In this document: positions 54,616-62,236 of the stretch, in pieces
Numbering within the stretch: position 1 is the stretch's first letter
How the letters are laid out: each line of letters opens with the position of its first letter
NCBI GenBank assembly: GCA_020629695.1
Contig: JAHDCV010000017.1
Span: forward strand, 1 to 64,000
Origin: Acidimicrobiales bacterium
GTDB lineage: Bacteria; Actinomycetota; Acidimicrobiia; Acidimicrobiales; SZUA-35
Direction: 5' to 3'
Length of the DNA stretch: 64,000 nt
Notes under the pieces: generated by a model
Databases searched by the model: none
What the model saw: the letters and a program-made list of their open reading frames with translations, nothing else
What the model was told of the DNA's origin: nothing
Program-made: the position numbers and the translations under genes

Positions 54616-55614
54616 TCATCCGACGAGGTAGCGGAAGACGGCTTCGAGGTCGTCGTCGAGCGGGACGAACTCGTCGAGGCGGGTGGGCAGGTCCGCGGCG
54701 ACCCGGGCCACGGCGCGCCGTACCTCCGGGGCACGTTCGGTGGTGATCATCAGCTCGCCGCCGTCGATCTCGACCGACGAGACGAGTCCGGTCTCGAGCA
54801 GGCGTGCGCCGAAGGCGTGCGGATGCCCACACGACACCCGGAAGCGGAGCGGTTGGTCGTCCATGAGCGATCGGATCGCCCGGAAGTCACCCTCCGCAGC
54901 GAGGCGACCCTTGGCGATGACCAGCACCCGGCTTCCGAAGCGTTCGACCTCGTCGAGGACGTGGGACGAGACGAGCACCGTCCGGCCCTCCTCGCCGAGT
55001 TCACGGAACAGCTCGATCATCTGGCGGCGCTGTTTCGGGTCGAGGCCGTTGAGGGGTTCGTCGAGCACGAGCACGGTCGGGTCGTGGACCAGCGCCGAGG
55101 CGATCTTGGCCCGCTGGCGCATGCCTTTCGAGAACGCTCCGATCGGTCGTTCGAGCTCGGGTGGCAGCTCGACGCGGGCCAGTGCCCGTCGGGCGGCGGC
55201 ATCGGGGTCGGTGAGACCGGCCAACTCGGCTCCGAAGCGGACGAACTCGAGCACCGTGTCGAGCTCGAACACACCGTCCTGTTGCGGGACGAGTCCGAGC
55301 TTCGCCCGGGACACGTGATCGCGGCGGGGATCGCCGCCCTCGACGCGCACCACGCCGGTGGTCGGTGCGGTGAGACCGCAGAGCAGGCGGATGAGGGTGG
55401 ACTTGCCGGCTCCATTGGGGCCGAGCAGTGCCGTCACGCCCGGTCCGAGGCCGAACGAGACGTCCGAGACGGCGACGAGGCTGCCGAATCGCTTCGAGAC
55501 ACCCTGGACCGACACCCGGACGTCGGGTGGTGGCGGCGGGGCCGAGGGCTCGGCTGCACCGACCGGCGGGGGAGGCGTGGGCTCCGGAGGCAGCGGTGGT
55601 GGGATGGCCGTCAT
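54616..55614 (-). CDS. ABC transporter ATPase with proline-rich N-terminus (second of pair)
   Basis: A 332-residue ATPase. Residues 2-30 are more than half proline, then the domain starts at VSVQGVSKRFGSL. Walker A is G-P-N-G-A-G-K-S-T, the signature is F-S-K-G-M-R-Q-R (a variant of LSGGQ), Walker B is V-L-V-L-D-E-P and the H-loop is S-S-H-V-L. A C-terminal regulatory domain follows (about residues 250-332). It is in an ATGA overlap with the permease before it, which carries a similar proline-rich start. Confidence 0.9.
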   Translation of the reverse strand: MTAIPPPLPPEPTPPPPVGAAEPSAPPPPPDVRVSVQGVSKRFGSLVAVSDVSFGLGPGVTALLGPNGAGKSTLIRLLCGLTAPTTGVVRVEGGDPRRDHVSRAKLGLVPQQDGVFELDTVLEFVRFGAELAGLTDPDAAARRALARVELPPELERPIGAFSKGMRQRAKIASALVHDPTVLVLDEPLNGLDPKQRRQMIELFRELGEEGRTVLVSSHVLDEVERFGSRVLVIAKGRLAAEGDFRAIRSLMDDQPLRFRVSCGHPHAFGARLLETGLVSSVEIDGGELMITTERAPEVRRAVARVAADLPTRLDEFVPLDDDLEAVFRYLVG

Positions 55615-56573
55615 CGTCGAACCGTCAGTCGTCGATAGCGATCCCAGGTCCAGGCGAGGCCGAGCACGGTCACCCCGAGGGCGACGAGCACCATCGGCGT
55701 CGTGTCGACATCGATCCACTCGGGGTTCGGTACCTCGTCGTGGATGCGGTGGACCAGCGCCTGGGGGAGCCCGAGCAGGCTGATGACCCGCAGATTCGGC
55801 CGATTCAGCGTCTCGGCGAGCGTGACGCCGACGACCGACGACCCCACGATGATGCCGACGATGCTGGCCATGGCCGCGCCCTTGCGGTCGGTGGTGGCGC
55901 TCACGGCGAGCGAGATGGCGGTGTAGATGCCCGTCACGACGAGGCCGGACGCGATGATCCGCCACAGCAGCTGCACGGCAGCGGTCCAGCCCTCCGGCCC
56001 GGAACCCTCGAGCGAGAGGGCGATCAGGAGCAACAGCGGGGGGCCGGTCGTCACGAGGGCGAGGATGCCGGCCGTCGCGAGCCCCTTGCCGGCGAGGTAG
56101 GTCCGGCGGTCGAGCGGTGATGCGAGATAGACGCCGAGCATGCCGGTGCGGCGATCGGTGCAGAGCAGCTCGGGGGCGACGAAGGCCGTGAAGAGGAAGA
56201 TCGCGGCGATGATGAAGCCGTAGTAGTCGGCGTAGCTCGGCAGGAAGGCATCCGCGATGTCGTCGGGGAGCAGGGCGGCCGCTCCGACGAACGCCGTGCC
56301 CGGTAGGTAGGCGAACAGCACGACCATGATCGGCAGGATCTTGTGGCGAGCGGACCGACGGAGTCCGAGTGCCCGCCGCATCGAGTGCACGGCCAGGGTG
56401 CGGATGGCGCCGCGTACCCCGGTGCGTTCACCGTCGTAGCGGCGGTATCCGCGGTCGTGGATGCGTGCGTCGCCGGCATCGACCGCAGGTGCGGATGTGG
56501 GTCTGGGTGCGGGTGCGGGTGCGGATGCGGCGAGCCGCGGGTCCGGTGGTGGTGTCGGAGGTGGGGCGGTCAT
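55611..56573 (-). CDS. ABC-2 type permease with proline/alanine-rich N-terminus (first of pair)
   Basis: A 320-residue permease. Residues 2-30 are Pro/Ala-rich, followed by an amphipathic RIHDRGYRRYDGERTG segment and about six helices. A helix-loop with ELLCTDRRTGMLGVYLASPLDRR matches the cytoplasmic elbow of ABC-2 permeases. It is coupled by ATGA to its upstream ATPase and to the downstream ATPase. The Pro/Ala tract is encoded by a short GCGGGT/GCGGAT-type repeat near 56505-56530. Confidence 0.82.
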   Translation of the reverse strand: MTAPPPTPPPDPRLAASAPAPAPRPTSAPAVDAGDARIHDRGYRRYDGERTGVRGAIRTLAVHSMRRALGLRRSARHKILPIMVVLFAYLPGTAFVGAAALLPDDIADAFLPSYADYYGFIIAAIFLFTAFVAPELLCTDRRTGMLGVYLASPLDRRTYLAGKGLATAGILALVTTGPPLLLLIALSLEGSGPEGWTAAVQLLWRIIASGLVVTGIYTAISLAVSATTDRKGAAMASIVGIIVGSSVVGVTLAETLNRPNLRVISLLGLPQALVHRIHDEVPNPEWIDVDTTPMVLVALGVTVLGLAWTWDRYRRLTVRR

Positions 56574-57481
56574 CCGAGCCGGTCCAGGAACAGATCTTCG
56601 AGCGACAGGCGCCGGCGGTGGAGGCGATGAACGGCGAGTCCCGCCGCGGCGACCTCGTCCCGCACGCGGTCGAAGACGAGCTCGTCGTCACCCGACACCA
56701 CGAGGGTGCGACCGTCGTTGGTGGACGGCACGCCGACGGTCTCGAGACGTCGAGCGAGCGCCTCGACCACCTCGACGGGTTCGTCGAGCTCGACCATGAC
56801 GCCGGCGCTTCCCGCCCGGAGCTCGTCGAGACGGCCCTGCACGAGCGTGCGTCCGTCACCGATGATCACCACACCGTCGCAGATCTGCTCGACCTCGCCG
56901 AGCAGGTGGGACGAGAGGACCACGTCGATCTGATAGCGCTCCGACACCGATCGGATCAGGCGCAGCATCTCGTCCCGCTGGACCGGGTCGAGACCGTCGG
57001 TCGGCTCGTCGAGCATGATCAGCCGGGGATCGTGGGCGATGGCCTGGGCGAGCTTGACCCGCTGGCGTTGCCCGGTCGACATCGTGCCCATCGGGCGGAA
57101 CCGCTCCTCGGCGAGACCGACGAGCCAGAGCGCGTCGCTGGATCGGGTTGCCGCTTCGGGGCCGGGAAGCCCGTGGAGCTCGGCGACGTGGGTGACGAAA
57201 TCGACCGCCGCCACGTCGGGAGGCAGCGTGTGGTGCTCGGGTGCGTACCCGAGTCGGGTGCGGATCTCTGGGCCGGCGGTCCTCGGGTCGTGGCCGAGCA
57301 CCTCGATGGTGCCCTCGTCCACGGGATGGAGGCCGAGGATCATGCCGAGCAGCGTCGTCTTCCCCGCCCCGTTGGCGCCGAGCAGGCCGGTGATGCCGTG
57401 ATCGATGTCGAGATCGACGCCGTCGAGCGCGGTGAACGAGCCGTAGCGCTTCACGATGCCGCGGCCGGTGATCAGGGGCAT
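56570..57481 (-). CDS. ABC transporter ATPase (first of pair)
   Basis: A 303-residue ATPase with Walker A G-A-N-G-A-G-K-T-T, signature M-S-T-G-Q-R-Q-R, Walker B L-I-M-L-D-E-P and H-loop S-S-H-L-L, plus a C-terminal domain of about 80 residues. It begins the operon ATPase-permease-ATPase-permease, all joined by overlaps or a 4-nt gap. The four proteins could form one heteromeric exporter or two. The frame is open upstream; ATG 57481 follows a CACACT box by 6 nt and fits the domain start. The cargo is unknown. Confidence 0.9.
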   Translation of the reverse strand: MPLITGRGIVKRYGSFTALDGVDLDIDHGITGLLGANGAGKTTLLGMILGLHPVDEGTIEVLGHDPRTAGPEIRTRLGYAPEHHTLPPDVAAVDFVTHVAELHGLPGPEAATRSSDALWLVGLAEERFRPMGTMSTGQRQRVKLAQAIAHDPRLIMLDEPTDGLDPVQRDEMLRLIRSVSERYQIDVVLSSHLLGEVEQICDGVVIIGDGRTLVQGRLDELRAGSAGVMVELDEPVEVVEALARRLETVGVPSTNDGRTLVVSGDDELVFDRVRDEVAAAGLAVHRLHRRRLSLEDLFLDRLG

Positions 57482-57645
57482 GGACGCAGTGTGGCCCCTG
57501 CGGATACCGGCCGGGTCGATCGAGGGGATGATTCGAGGCGGCCGGTCGGATGACGCCCGGTGTGGTCGCGCCCGGTCCCGGCTGGTGACGCGGTGACCGA
57601 ATCCATGTCGCGCCGTCACACCCGCTGGGCAGACTGAGCGGCTCC

Positions 57646-59343
57646 ATGCCCGCACCCACGACCAGAGCGCCGGTCACCGCCCGTCGGCCGCGCCGCGCCA
57701 CCATCACGCTCCGACCGTGGCAGCGCGAGGCACTCGATCGCTATCTGGCGAGCGACGAACCGGACTTCCTGACCGTGGCGACGCCGGGCGCGGGCAAGAC
57801 GACCTTCGCCCTGGCCGCAGCCCGTCACGTGCTCGCGGAGCGCCCGGCCCGACTGGTCGTGGTCGCGCCCACCCGTCATCTCAAAGAGCAGTGGGCCGAC
57901 GCCGCCGAACGGCTCGGGATCGCCCTCGATCCCGACTGGAAGCCGGGCGACGGCCTCGCCGCCGACCTCCACGGTGTCGTCACGACCTACCAGCAGGTCG
58001 GGACCGCCGGCCCGGCACTCGCTCGCATCGCCGCCGATGGCATGGTCGTGCTCGACGAGGTGCACCATGCCGGGGAGGAGCGCAGCTGGGGTGACGGCGT
58101 CCGGGCGGCGTTCGACGGTGCACGCAAGCGGCTGTGTCTGTCGGGTACCCCGTTCCGGTCCGACACGCTGTCGATCCCCTTCGTCCGCTACGACGCCGAC
58201 AAGGCGGTCGCCGATGTCGAGTACGGCTACGGCGAGGCCATCGCCGACGGGCGGGTCGTGCGTCCGGTCTACTTCCCTCGCTTCGGCGGCGAGATGGAGT
58301 GGATGGCGCCCGACGGTGCGGTGCTGGCGGCGTCCTTCGACGATCCGCTCGCCCGCACCCAGGCCAACCAGCGGCTTCGGGCCGCGCTCAGCCTCGACGG
58401 GCAGTGGTTGCCGAGTGTGCTCGGCCAGGCCCATCACCGGCTGATGAAGATCCGGGAGCGGCACCCGAACGCGGGCGGGCTCGTGATCGCCATCGATCAG
58501 GACCATGCCCACGGCATCGCCCAGCACCTCCGACAGATACACCGTGTGCGCGCCACGGTGGCCGTCAGTGACGATCCCGATGCGTCGGGTCGCATCGCTC
58601 GGTTCGCATCGTCGGACGAGCCTTGGATCGTGGCGGTGCGCATGGTCTCCGAGGGCGTCGACATTCCACGCCTGCGGGTCGGTGTCTATGCGACGACCAC
58701 GACGACCGAACTCTTCTTCCGCCAGGCCGTGGGGCGCATCGTGCGCTGGACACCGGGCATCCGCAACCAGCGTGCCTATCTCTTCCTGCCGGACGACGTG
58801 CGGCTCCGGCACTGGGGTGAGTCGATCGCCGAGTCGCGGCGTCACAACCTCCAACGCTCCGAGGCCGAGACCGACGAGGCGGCGGAGCCCGAGATCGACG
58901 ACACCGGCGGCCTCGGCAAGGACGACGACGGGCAGCTGTCGTTGTTCGCGGTGCTGTCGGCCACCGCCACCGAGGGCCCCGAGCAGGACGTGTTCGCGGA
59001 CGACGACCTCGATGACGGTGGTCACGACGACGACGAGGTCGAGGTCGAGGACGCCGCGCTCGTCCTCGACCTCGCCGCGCTGCCGGTGCCGACGCTCGCC
59101 GGCTCGGGCCGGCCCGTCGATCGGCGCCGGCGTGACGAACTCCGTGATCGCAACAACGAGCTGGCACGTGAACTCGCCCTGCTGACCGGCATGACCCACG
59201 CCGCGGTGAACGGCGAACTCAACCGTCGGAGCCGGATCACCTCGGTCGTGAAGGCGACGGCGGACGAGTTGGAGCGACGCCACCGGCGTGGTGAGCGTTG
59301 GCTGGCCGAGGAGCGGCGCCGCAGCCATCGCCGGCGCCGCTAG
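57646..59343 (+). CDS. SF2 DNA/RNA helicase (type III restriction/DEAD-like)
   Basis: A 565-residue superfamily 2 helicase. Walker A is T46-P-G-A-G-K-T52, motif II is D137-E-V-H-H141, motif III is S-G-T-P-F-R, and the C-terminal domain holds SEGVDIPRLRV and FFRQAVGRIVRW (motif VI). A 60-residue acidic linker near residues 405-485 and a basic C-terminal tail (RRSHRRRR) follow. It resembles the Res/UvrB-like stand-alone helicases widespread in Actinobacteria. No methylase or nuclease is adjacent, so a restriction role is not supported. Confidence 0.87.
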   Translation: MPAPTTRAPVTARRPRRATITLRPWQREALDRYLASDEPDFLTVATPGAGKTTFALAAARHVLAERPARLVVVAPTRHLKEQWADAAERLGIALDPDWKPGDGLAADLHGVVTTYQQVGTAGPALARIAADGMVVLDEVHHAGEERSWGDGVRAAFDGARKRLCLSGTPFRSDTLSIPFVRYDADKAVADVEYGYGEAIADGRVVRPVYFPRFGGEMEWMAPDGAVLAASFDDPLARTQANQRLRAALSLDGQWLPSVLGQAHHRLMKIRERHPNAGGLVIAIDQDHAHGIAQHLRQIHRVRATVAVSDDPDASGRIARFASSDEPWIVAVRMVSEGVDIPRLRVGVYATTTTTELFFRQAVGRIVRWTPGIRNQRAYLFLPDDVRLRHWGESIAESRRHNLQRSEAETDEAAEPEIDDTGGLGKDDDGQLSLFAVLSATATEGPEQDVFADDDLDDGGHDDDEVEVEDAALVLDLAALPVPTLAGSGRPVDRRRRDELRDRNNELARELALLTGMTHAAVNGELNRRSRITSVVKATADELERRHRRGERWLAEERRRSHRRRR

Positions 59344-59348
59344 CGGCG
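59335..59348. terminator. Palindrome at the helicase/hydrolase junction
   Basis: CGCCGC-TA-GCGGCG is a perfect 14-bp palindrome that contains the helicase stop codon and ends where the convergent hydrolase stop begins. In RNA from either strand it gives a 5-bp stem with a CTAG loop. It may mark the shared transcript end; there is no T tract. Confidence 0.35.
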
Positions 59349-60020
59349 TCAGTCGGCGGTCGGCGCGAGTACCCCGGAGAGAAACGTCTTCGTGCGCCCG
59401 AGTGCGAGCGCGGCAGCGGCCTCGTCGAACCGTCGGCCGGGTTCGGCGAAGAAGTGATCGCAGCCTTCATAGAGGTGCCACTCGGTGTCGGAGCCGCCGA
59501 GTCGGATGAACGCCTCGGTCGTCACACGATCCTCTTCGGAGACGATCTCGTCGCTGTCGCCGAAGTGGCCGAGATAGCGGGCGTCGGCCTCGTCGAAGTC
59601 GATCGACTGCGCGCCGTAGTAGGTGACCACCCCGGCGACCACCGTCGAGAGCCGGGCCGACAGCCAGAGTGCCATGGATCCGCCCATCGCGAATCCGATG
59701 ACGGCGATCTTCGCGTTGGGGTCGAGTGAGCACGCCCGGAGTGTGTGAGCGCTCGACATGACGAGCCCGGCGAGTTCGTCCGGCGCCTGTTCGGCCAGCA
59801 CGGTGGCGGCCTCGAGGTCAGACGACGGTGTCGCCCCGCCCAGGAGGTCGGGGGCCAGCACCGTGTAGCCGTCGGCCGCGATCTCTCGACAGAACTCGCG
59901 GACGTCGTCGGTCAAACCCCACCACGAGTGGAGGACGAGCACACCCGGCCCGGAGGACCCGCCCGGGGGATCGACGAGGAACGCCTCTCCTGCGGACTCG
60001 GTCGAGAACACGTTTCCCAT
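59349..60020 (-). CDS. Dienelactone-hydrolase-like protein lacking the nucleophile
   Basis: A 223-residue alpha/beta-hydrolase-fold protein closest to dienelactone hydrolases: GVLVLHSWWGLTDDV at the oxyanion region, an Asp in GHFGDSDEIVS and a His in EGCDHFFAEPGRR. The nucleophile elbow, normally G-x-C-x-G-G, reads I-G-F-A111-M-G-G: the codon is GCG (59690-59688), so neither Cys nor Ser is present. It is either inactive as a classical hydrolase, repurposed, or uses another residue. It starts 6 nt after a minus-strand TAGGCT (60032-60027). Confidence 0.85.
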   Translation of the reverse strand: MGNVFSTESAGEAFLVDPPGGSSGPGVLVLHSWWGLTDDVREFCREIAADGYTVLAPDLLGGATPSSDLEAATVLAEQAPDELAGLVMSSAHTLRACSLDPNAKIAVIGFAMGGSMALWLSARLSTVVAGVVTYYGAQSIDFDEADARYLGHFGDSDEIVSEEDRVTTEAFIRLGGSDTEWHLYEGCDHFFAEPGRRFDEAAAALALGRTKTFLSGVLAPTAD

Positions 60021-60029
60021 GCGGTCAGC

Positions 60030-60590
60030 CTACGAACCGAGGCCGGCGCCCCAGACCCCATGGGCCTCGGCGAAGGACCGGGCGGCCGGTGTCATCAGGT
60101 CGAGGCGGCCGGCCCGCGCCGCCGTCGACGAGACCGCCTCGACGAGTCGTGGCTCGACCGGCAGATGGACCACCTTCGGGCCGTCCGGGACGGGGTCGGG
60201 CTCCGGTTCGCCATCTCGGCCGACGAGCAACACGGTCGGCAATGATCGGATCGCGGCGTCGCGACTCTCGGGATCGTCGTACCAGTCGACCTCGTGGATC
60301 TGCCGCCACTTGTCCATGCCGACCACGAGGCCGTCGGCGCCGGCGGCGATGTGGGCCAGCAGCCGGGCCTCGGTCAGTTCGACCTCGACGCCCGGGCGAT
60401 CCGCAACCGACGACCGGAGCACCGCCAGGCGCTCGTCGATGGTCGGGCGCTCCACTGCGCCCTTGCCGAGCGCGTGCCGGCTGACGACGAGGGTCACGCG
60501 CTCGAACCCGAGATCCAGGGTCGCGTCGGCCAACGCCAGGTGGGCGATCGTCGGGGGGTTGAACGAACCCGGATAGACCGCCCGCATCAC
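60030..60590 (-). CDS. NadD/CoaD-like nucleotidyltransferase
   Basis: A 186-residue Rossmann nucleotidyltransferase. The ATP-binding start Y-P-G-S-F-N-P-P-T-I-A-H carries the T/HxxH motif, and V-S-S-T-A-A-R near residue 155 matches the SST-x-x-R phosphate-binding motif. It could be a nicotinate-nucleotide adenylyltransferase or a relative; GMDKWRQIHEVDWY fits the NadD-type substrate loop. The start is GTG 60590, in a GTGA overlap with the upstream MFS gene, or ATG 60587. Confidence 0.8.
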   Translation of the reverse strand: MMRAVYPGSFNPPTIAHLALADATLDLGFERVTLVVSRHALGKGAVERPTIDERLAVLRSSVADRPGVEVELTEARLLAHIAAGADGLVVGMDKWRQIHEVDWYDDPESRDAAIRSLPTVLLVGRDGEPEPDPVPDGPKVVHLPVEPRLVEAVSSTAARAGRLDLMTPAARSFAEAHGVWGAGLGS

Positions 60591-61789
60591 GCCGCCGTTG
60601 CGGGTTCGGGTTCGCGAACGAGGGTGATCGCGAGCAGCGTCGCGATGGCGGCGATGGCCGCTCCGACTCCCATGACGGCGCTCATCGACACAGCTTCGTA
60701 CAGCGGCACCGCCACGAACGAGCCGAGCGCCCGGGCCAAGGTGGCGCCACCGAAGCCGATCCCGATCGTGGTCGCCCGGGCTGCCGGATCGATCTCCGCG
60801 ACCAGCGGGAGCAGCGAGACGATGCCGAACTCGAACCCGAGCAGCGCCGCGGCCATCAGCAACAGCGCGATGGCGAGCGACGGCGTACCGAGCGCGGCGA
60901 GGATTCCCATGCCCCCGACCAGGAGGACGAGGCCCGCCGTGACGGAGCGTCGCTTGCCCAACCGATCGGCTCCGGCGGACGACATCGACGAGGCGACGAG
61001 TTCGATCAGGCCGAGGCCCGCGACGGCCGCGCCGATCTCGGTGATCTCCAGGTCATACGCCTCGTCGAGCCAGAGCCCGTGGGTGATGAAGAGGAACTGG
61101 GCGGACAGCGACATCAGCGCGAGCGTTCCGTGGGTCGCCAGTGCGGTCCGGTCGAGCCGCGGCCTGGGTTCCGCCGGACGCTCACCCGCCGCCGGCCTCG
61201 TCGTGGCGCCGGGCCCGAGCAGCGGGACCGCCATCAGCACCGCACCCGCCATGGCCAGGAACGCCGCCCACCAGGCGACGCGATCGACGAGTTGGGCGAG
61301 CAGTGGCACGGCCACGAGGCCGGCGAGCGCCCACGACGTCTCGATGAGGCCCGACACCCGGGCGCGGTTCTCGTAGCGGACCGCCTCGCCGATCCAGGCA
61401 TTCATCGCGACGTCGGATGTCGACTTCCCGAGGCCGAAGACGACGGATCCGACGAGCAGCCCCCATGGGCCTGCCGCGGTGAGGGCGAGGCCGGCGGCGA
61501 GGACCCATGAGGCGGTTCGTACCGTGGGGAGCGGGCCGCGACGATCGGCGATGCGACCGGCTCGCACGGCGGTGAGCCCGGTGAGGTCGCGGATCGCCAG
61601 GATCGCGCCGACGGTCGAGGCCGAGAGGCCGGTGCCGCTGGCGATCGCCGGCAGCAGCGTGAACGGAGCCCGGATCCCGGCGTTGCCGACCCAACGCAAC
61701 GCGACTGCCGGTCCGAGCGATCGACGTACGTCGGGGCGCAGGTCGGCGGGGAGGACGGCTGGCACCGGCCGAGTCTGGCGCCGTGCCAT
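60587..61789 (-). CDS. MFS transporter
   Basis: A 400-residue permease with about 12 helices. The cytoplasmic motif G-R-I-A-D-R-R-G-P lies between helices 2 and 3, and a second D-R-L-G-K-R-R in the C-terminal half. The GLIETSWALAGLVAVPLLAQLVD segment resembles drug or sugar exporters. It is translationally coupled to the nucleotidyltransferase, and its ATG 61789 has GGGAG about 9 nt upstream. The substrate is unknown. Confidence 0.83.
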   Translation of the reverse strand: MARRQTRPVPAVLPADLRPDVRRSLGPAVALRWVGNAGIRAPFTLLPAIASGTGLSASTVGAILAIRDLTGLTAVRAGRIADRRGPLPTVRTASWVLAAGLALTAAGPWGLLVGSVVFGLGKSTSDVAMNAWIGEAVRYENRARVSGLIETSWALAGLVAVPLLAQLVDRVAWWAAFLAMAGAVLMAVPLLGPGATTRPAAGERPAEPRPRLDRTALATHGTLALMSLSAQFLFITHGLWLDEAYDLEITEIGAAVAGLGLIELVASSMSSAGADRLGKRRSVTAGLVLLVGGMGILAALGTPSLAIALLLMAAALLGFEFGIVSLLPLVAEIDPAARATTIGIGFGGATLARALGSFVAVPLYEAVSMSAVMGVGAAIAAIATLLAITLVREPEPATAA

Positions 61790-61819
61790 GCGGAACGCTC
61801 CCGGACTTCCGTCGGCTCA

Positions 61820-61825
61820 TAAGCT
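61820..61825 (+). promoter_or_regulatory. Leaderless -10 box of the thioesterase gene
   Basis: TAAGCT ends 8 nt before ATG 61834. The space to the divergent MFS start is only 44 bp. Confidence 0.45.
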
Positions 61826-61833
61826 CGTCGTCC

Positions 61834-62232
61834 ATGCCCGAGGAGTTCTCACCCGACCTGGTCCGTGTGATGTCGGCCCTTCGACCGGCGCTCGAACTCG
61901 ATGGCGAGGACCACGTCGGTTGGTATCGCCCCGAGCCCGAGCACCGCGGGAATCCGGGCTGGCTCCATGGGGGCCTCGCCGCGACGGTGCTCGACCACGT
62001 CACCGCTCGCGCAGCGTCATGGTTCCTCGGCGACGTCCCGGTCGTGACCGGCACACTCGACCTCAAGTACCGCGCGCCGGTCCCGTTGGCCGACGGGCCG
62101 TTCCGGGTGCGCTCGTCGGTCGCTGCGGGTCGGGTGGGACGGTACGCCCGGGTTCGCGGCGCGATCGAAGCCGCTGACGGTGCATCGCTGGTCGAGGCGA
62201 CGGCACTGTTCGTGCCGCGCCCTGGCGGCTGA
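61834..62232 (+). CDS. Hotdog-fold thioesterase (PaaI/4HBT-like)
   Basis: A 132-residue single hotdog domain with the long central helix after N-P-G-W-L-H-G-G-L-A-A-T-V-L-D-H and the TGTLDLKYRAPVPLADGPFRV strand typical of acyl-CoA thioesterases. The helix carries the usual Gly-Gly and an acidic or His position for hydrolysis. The acyl group is unknown. ATG 61834 is preferred over an upstream in-frame ATG at 61783 because of the TAAGCT box 8 nt before it. Confidence 0.85.
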   Translation: MPEEFSPDLVRVMSALRPALELDGEDHVGWYRPEPEHRGNPGWLHGGLAATVLDHVTARAASWFLGDVPVVTGTLDLKYRAPVPLADGPFRVRSSVAAGRVGRYARVRGAIEAADGASLVEATALFVPRPGG

Positions 62233-62236
62233 GGAG

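Noticed and set aside
56500-56530. GCGGGT/GCGGAT-like tandem repeat as a non-coding microsatellite
   Set aside because: It is in frame within the first permease gene and encodes its Pro/Ala tail.
57646-59343. Helicase as part of a restriction or defence system
   Set aside because: No methyltransferase, nuclease, or known defence partner is adjacent; neighbours are an ABC exporter and a hydrolase-like gene.
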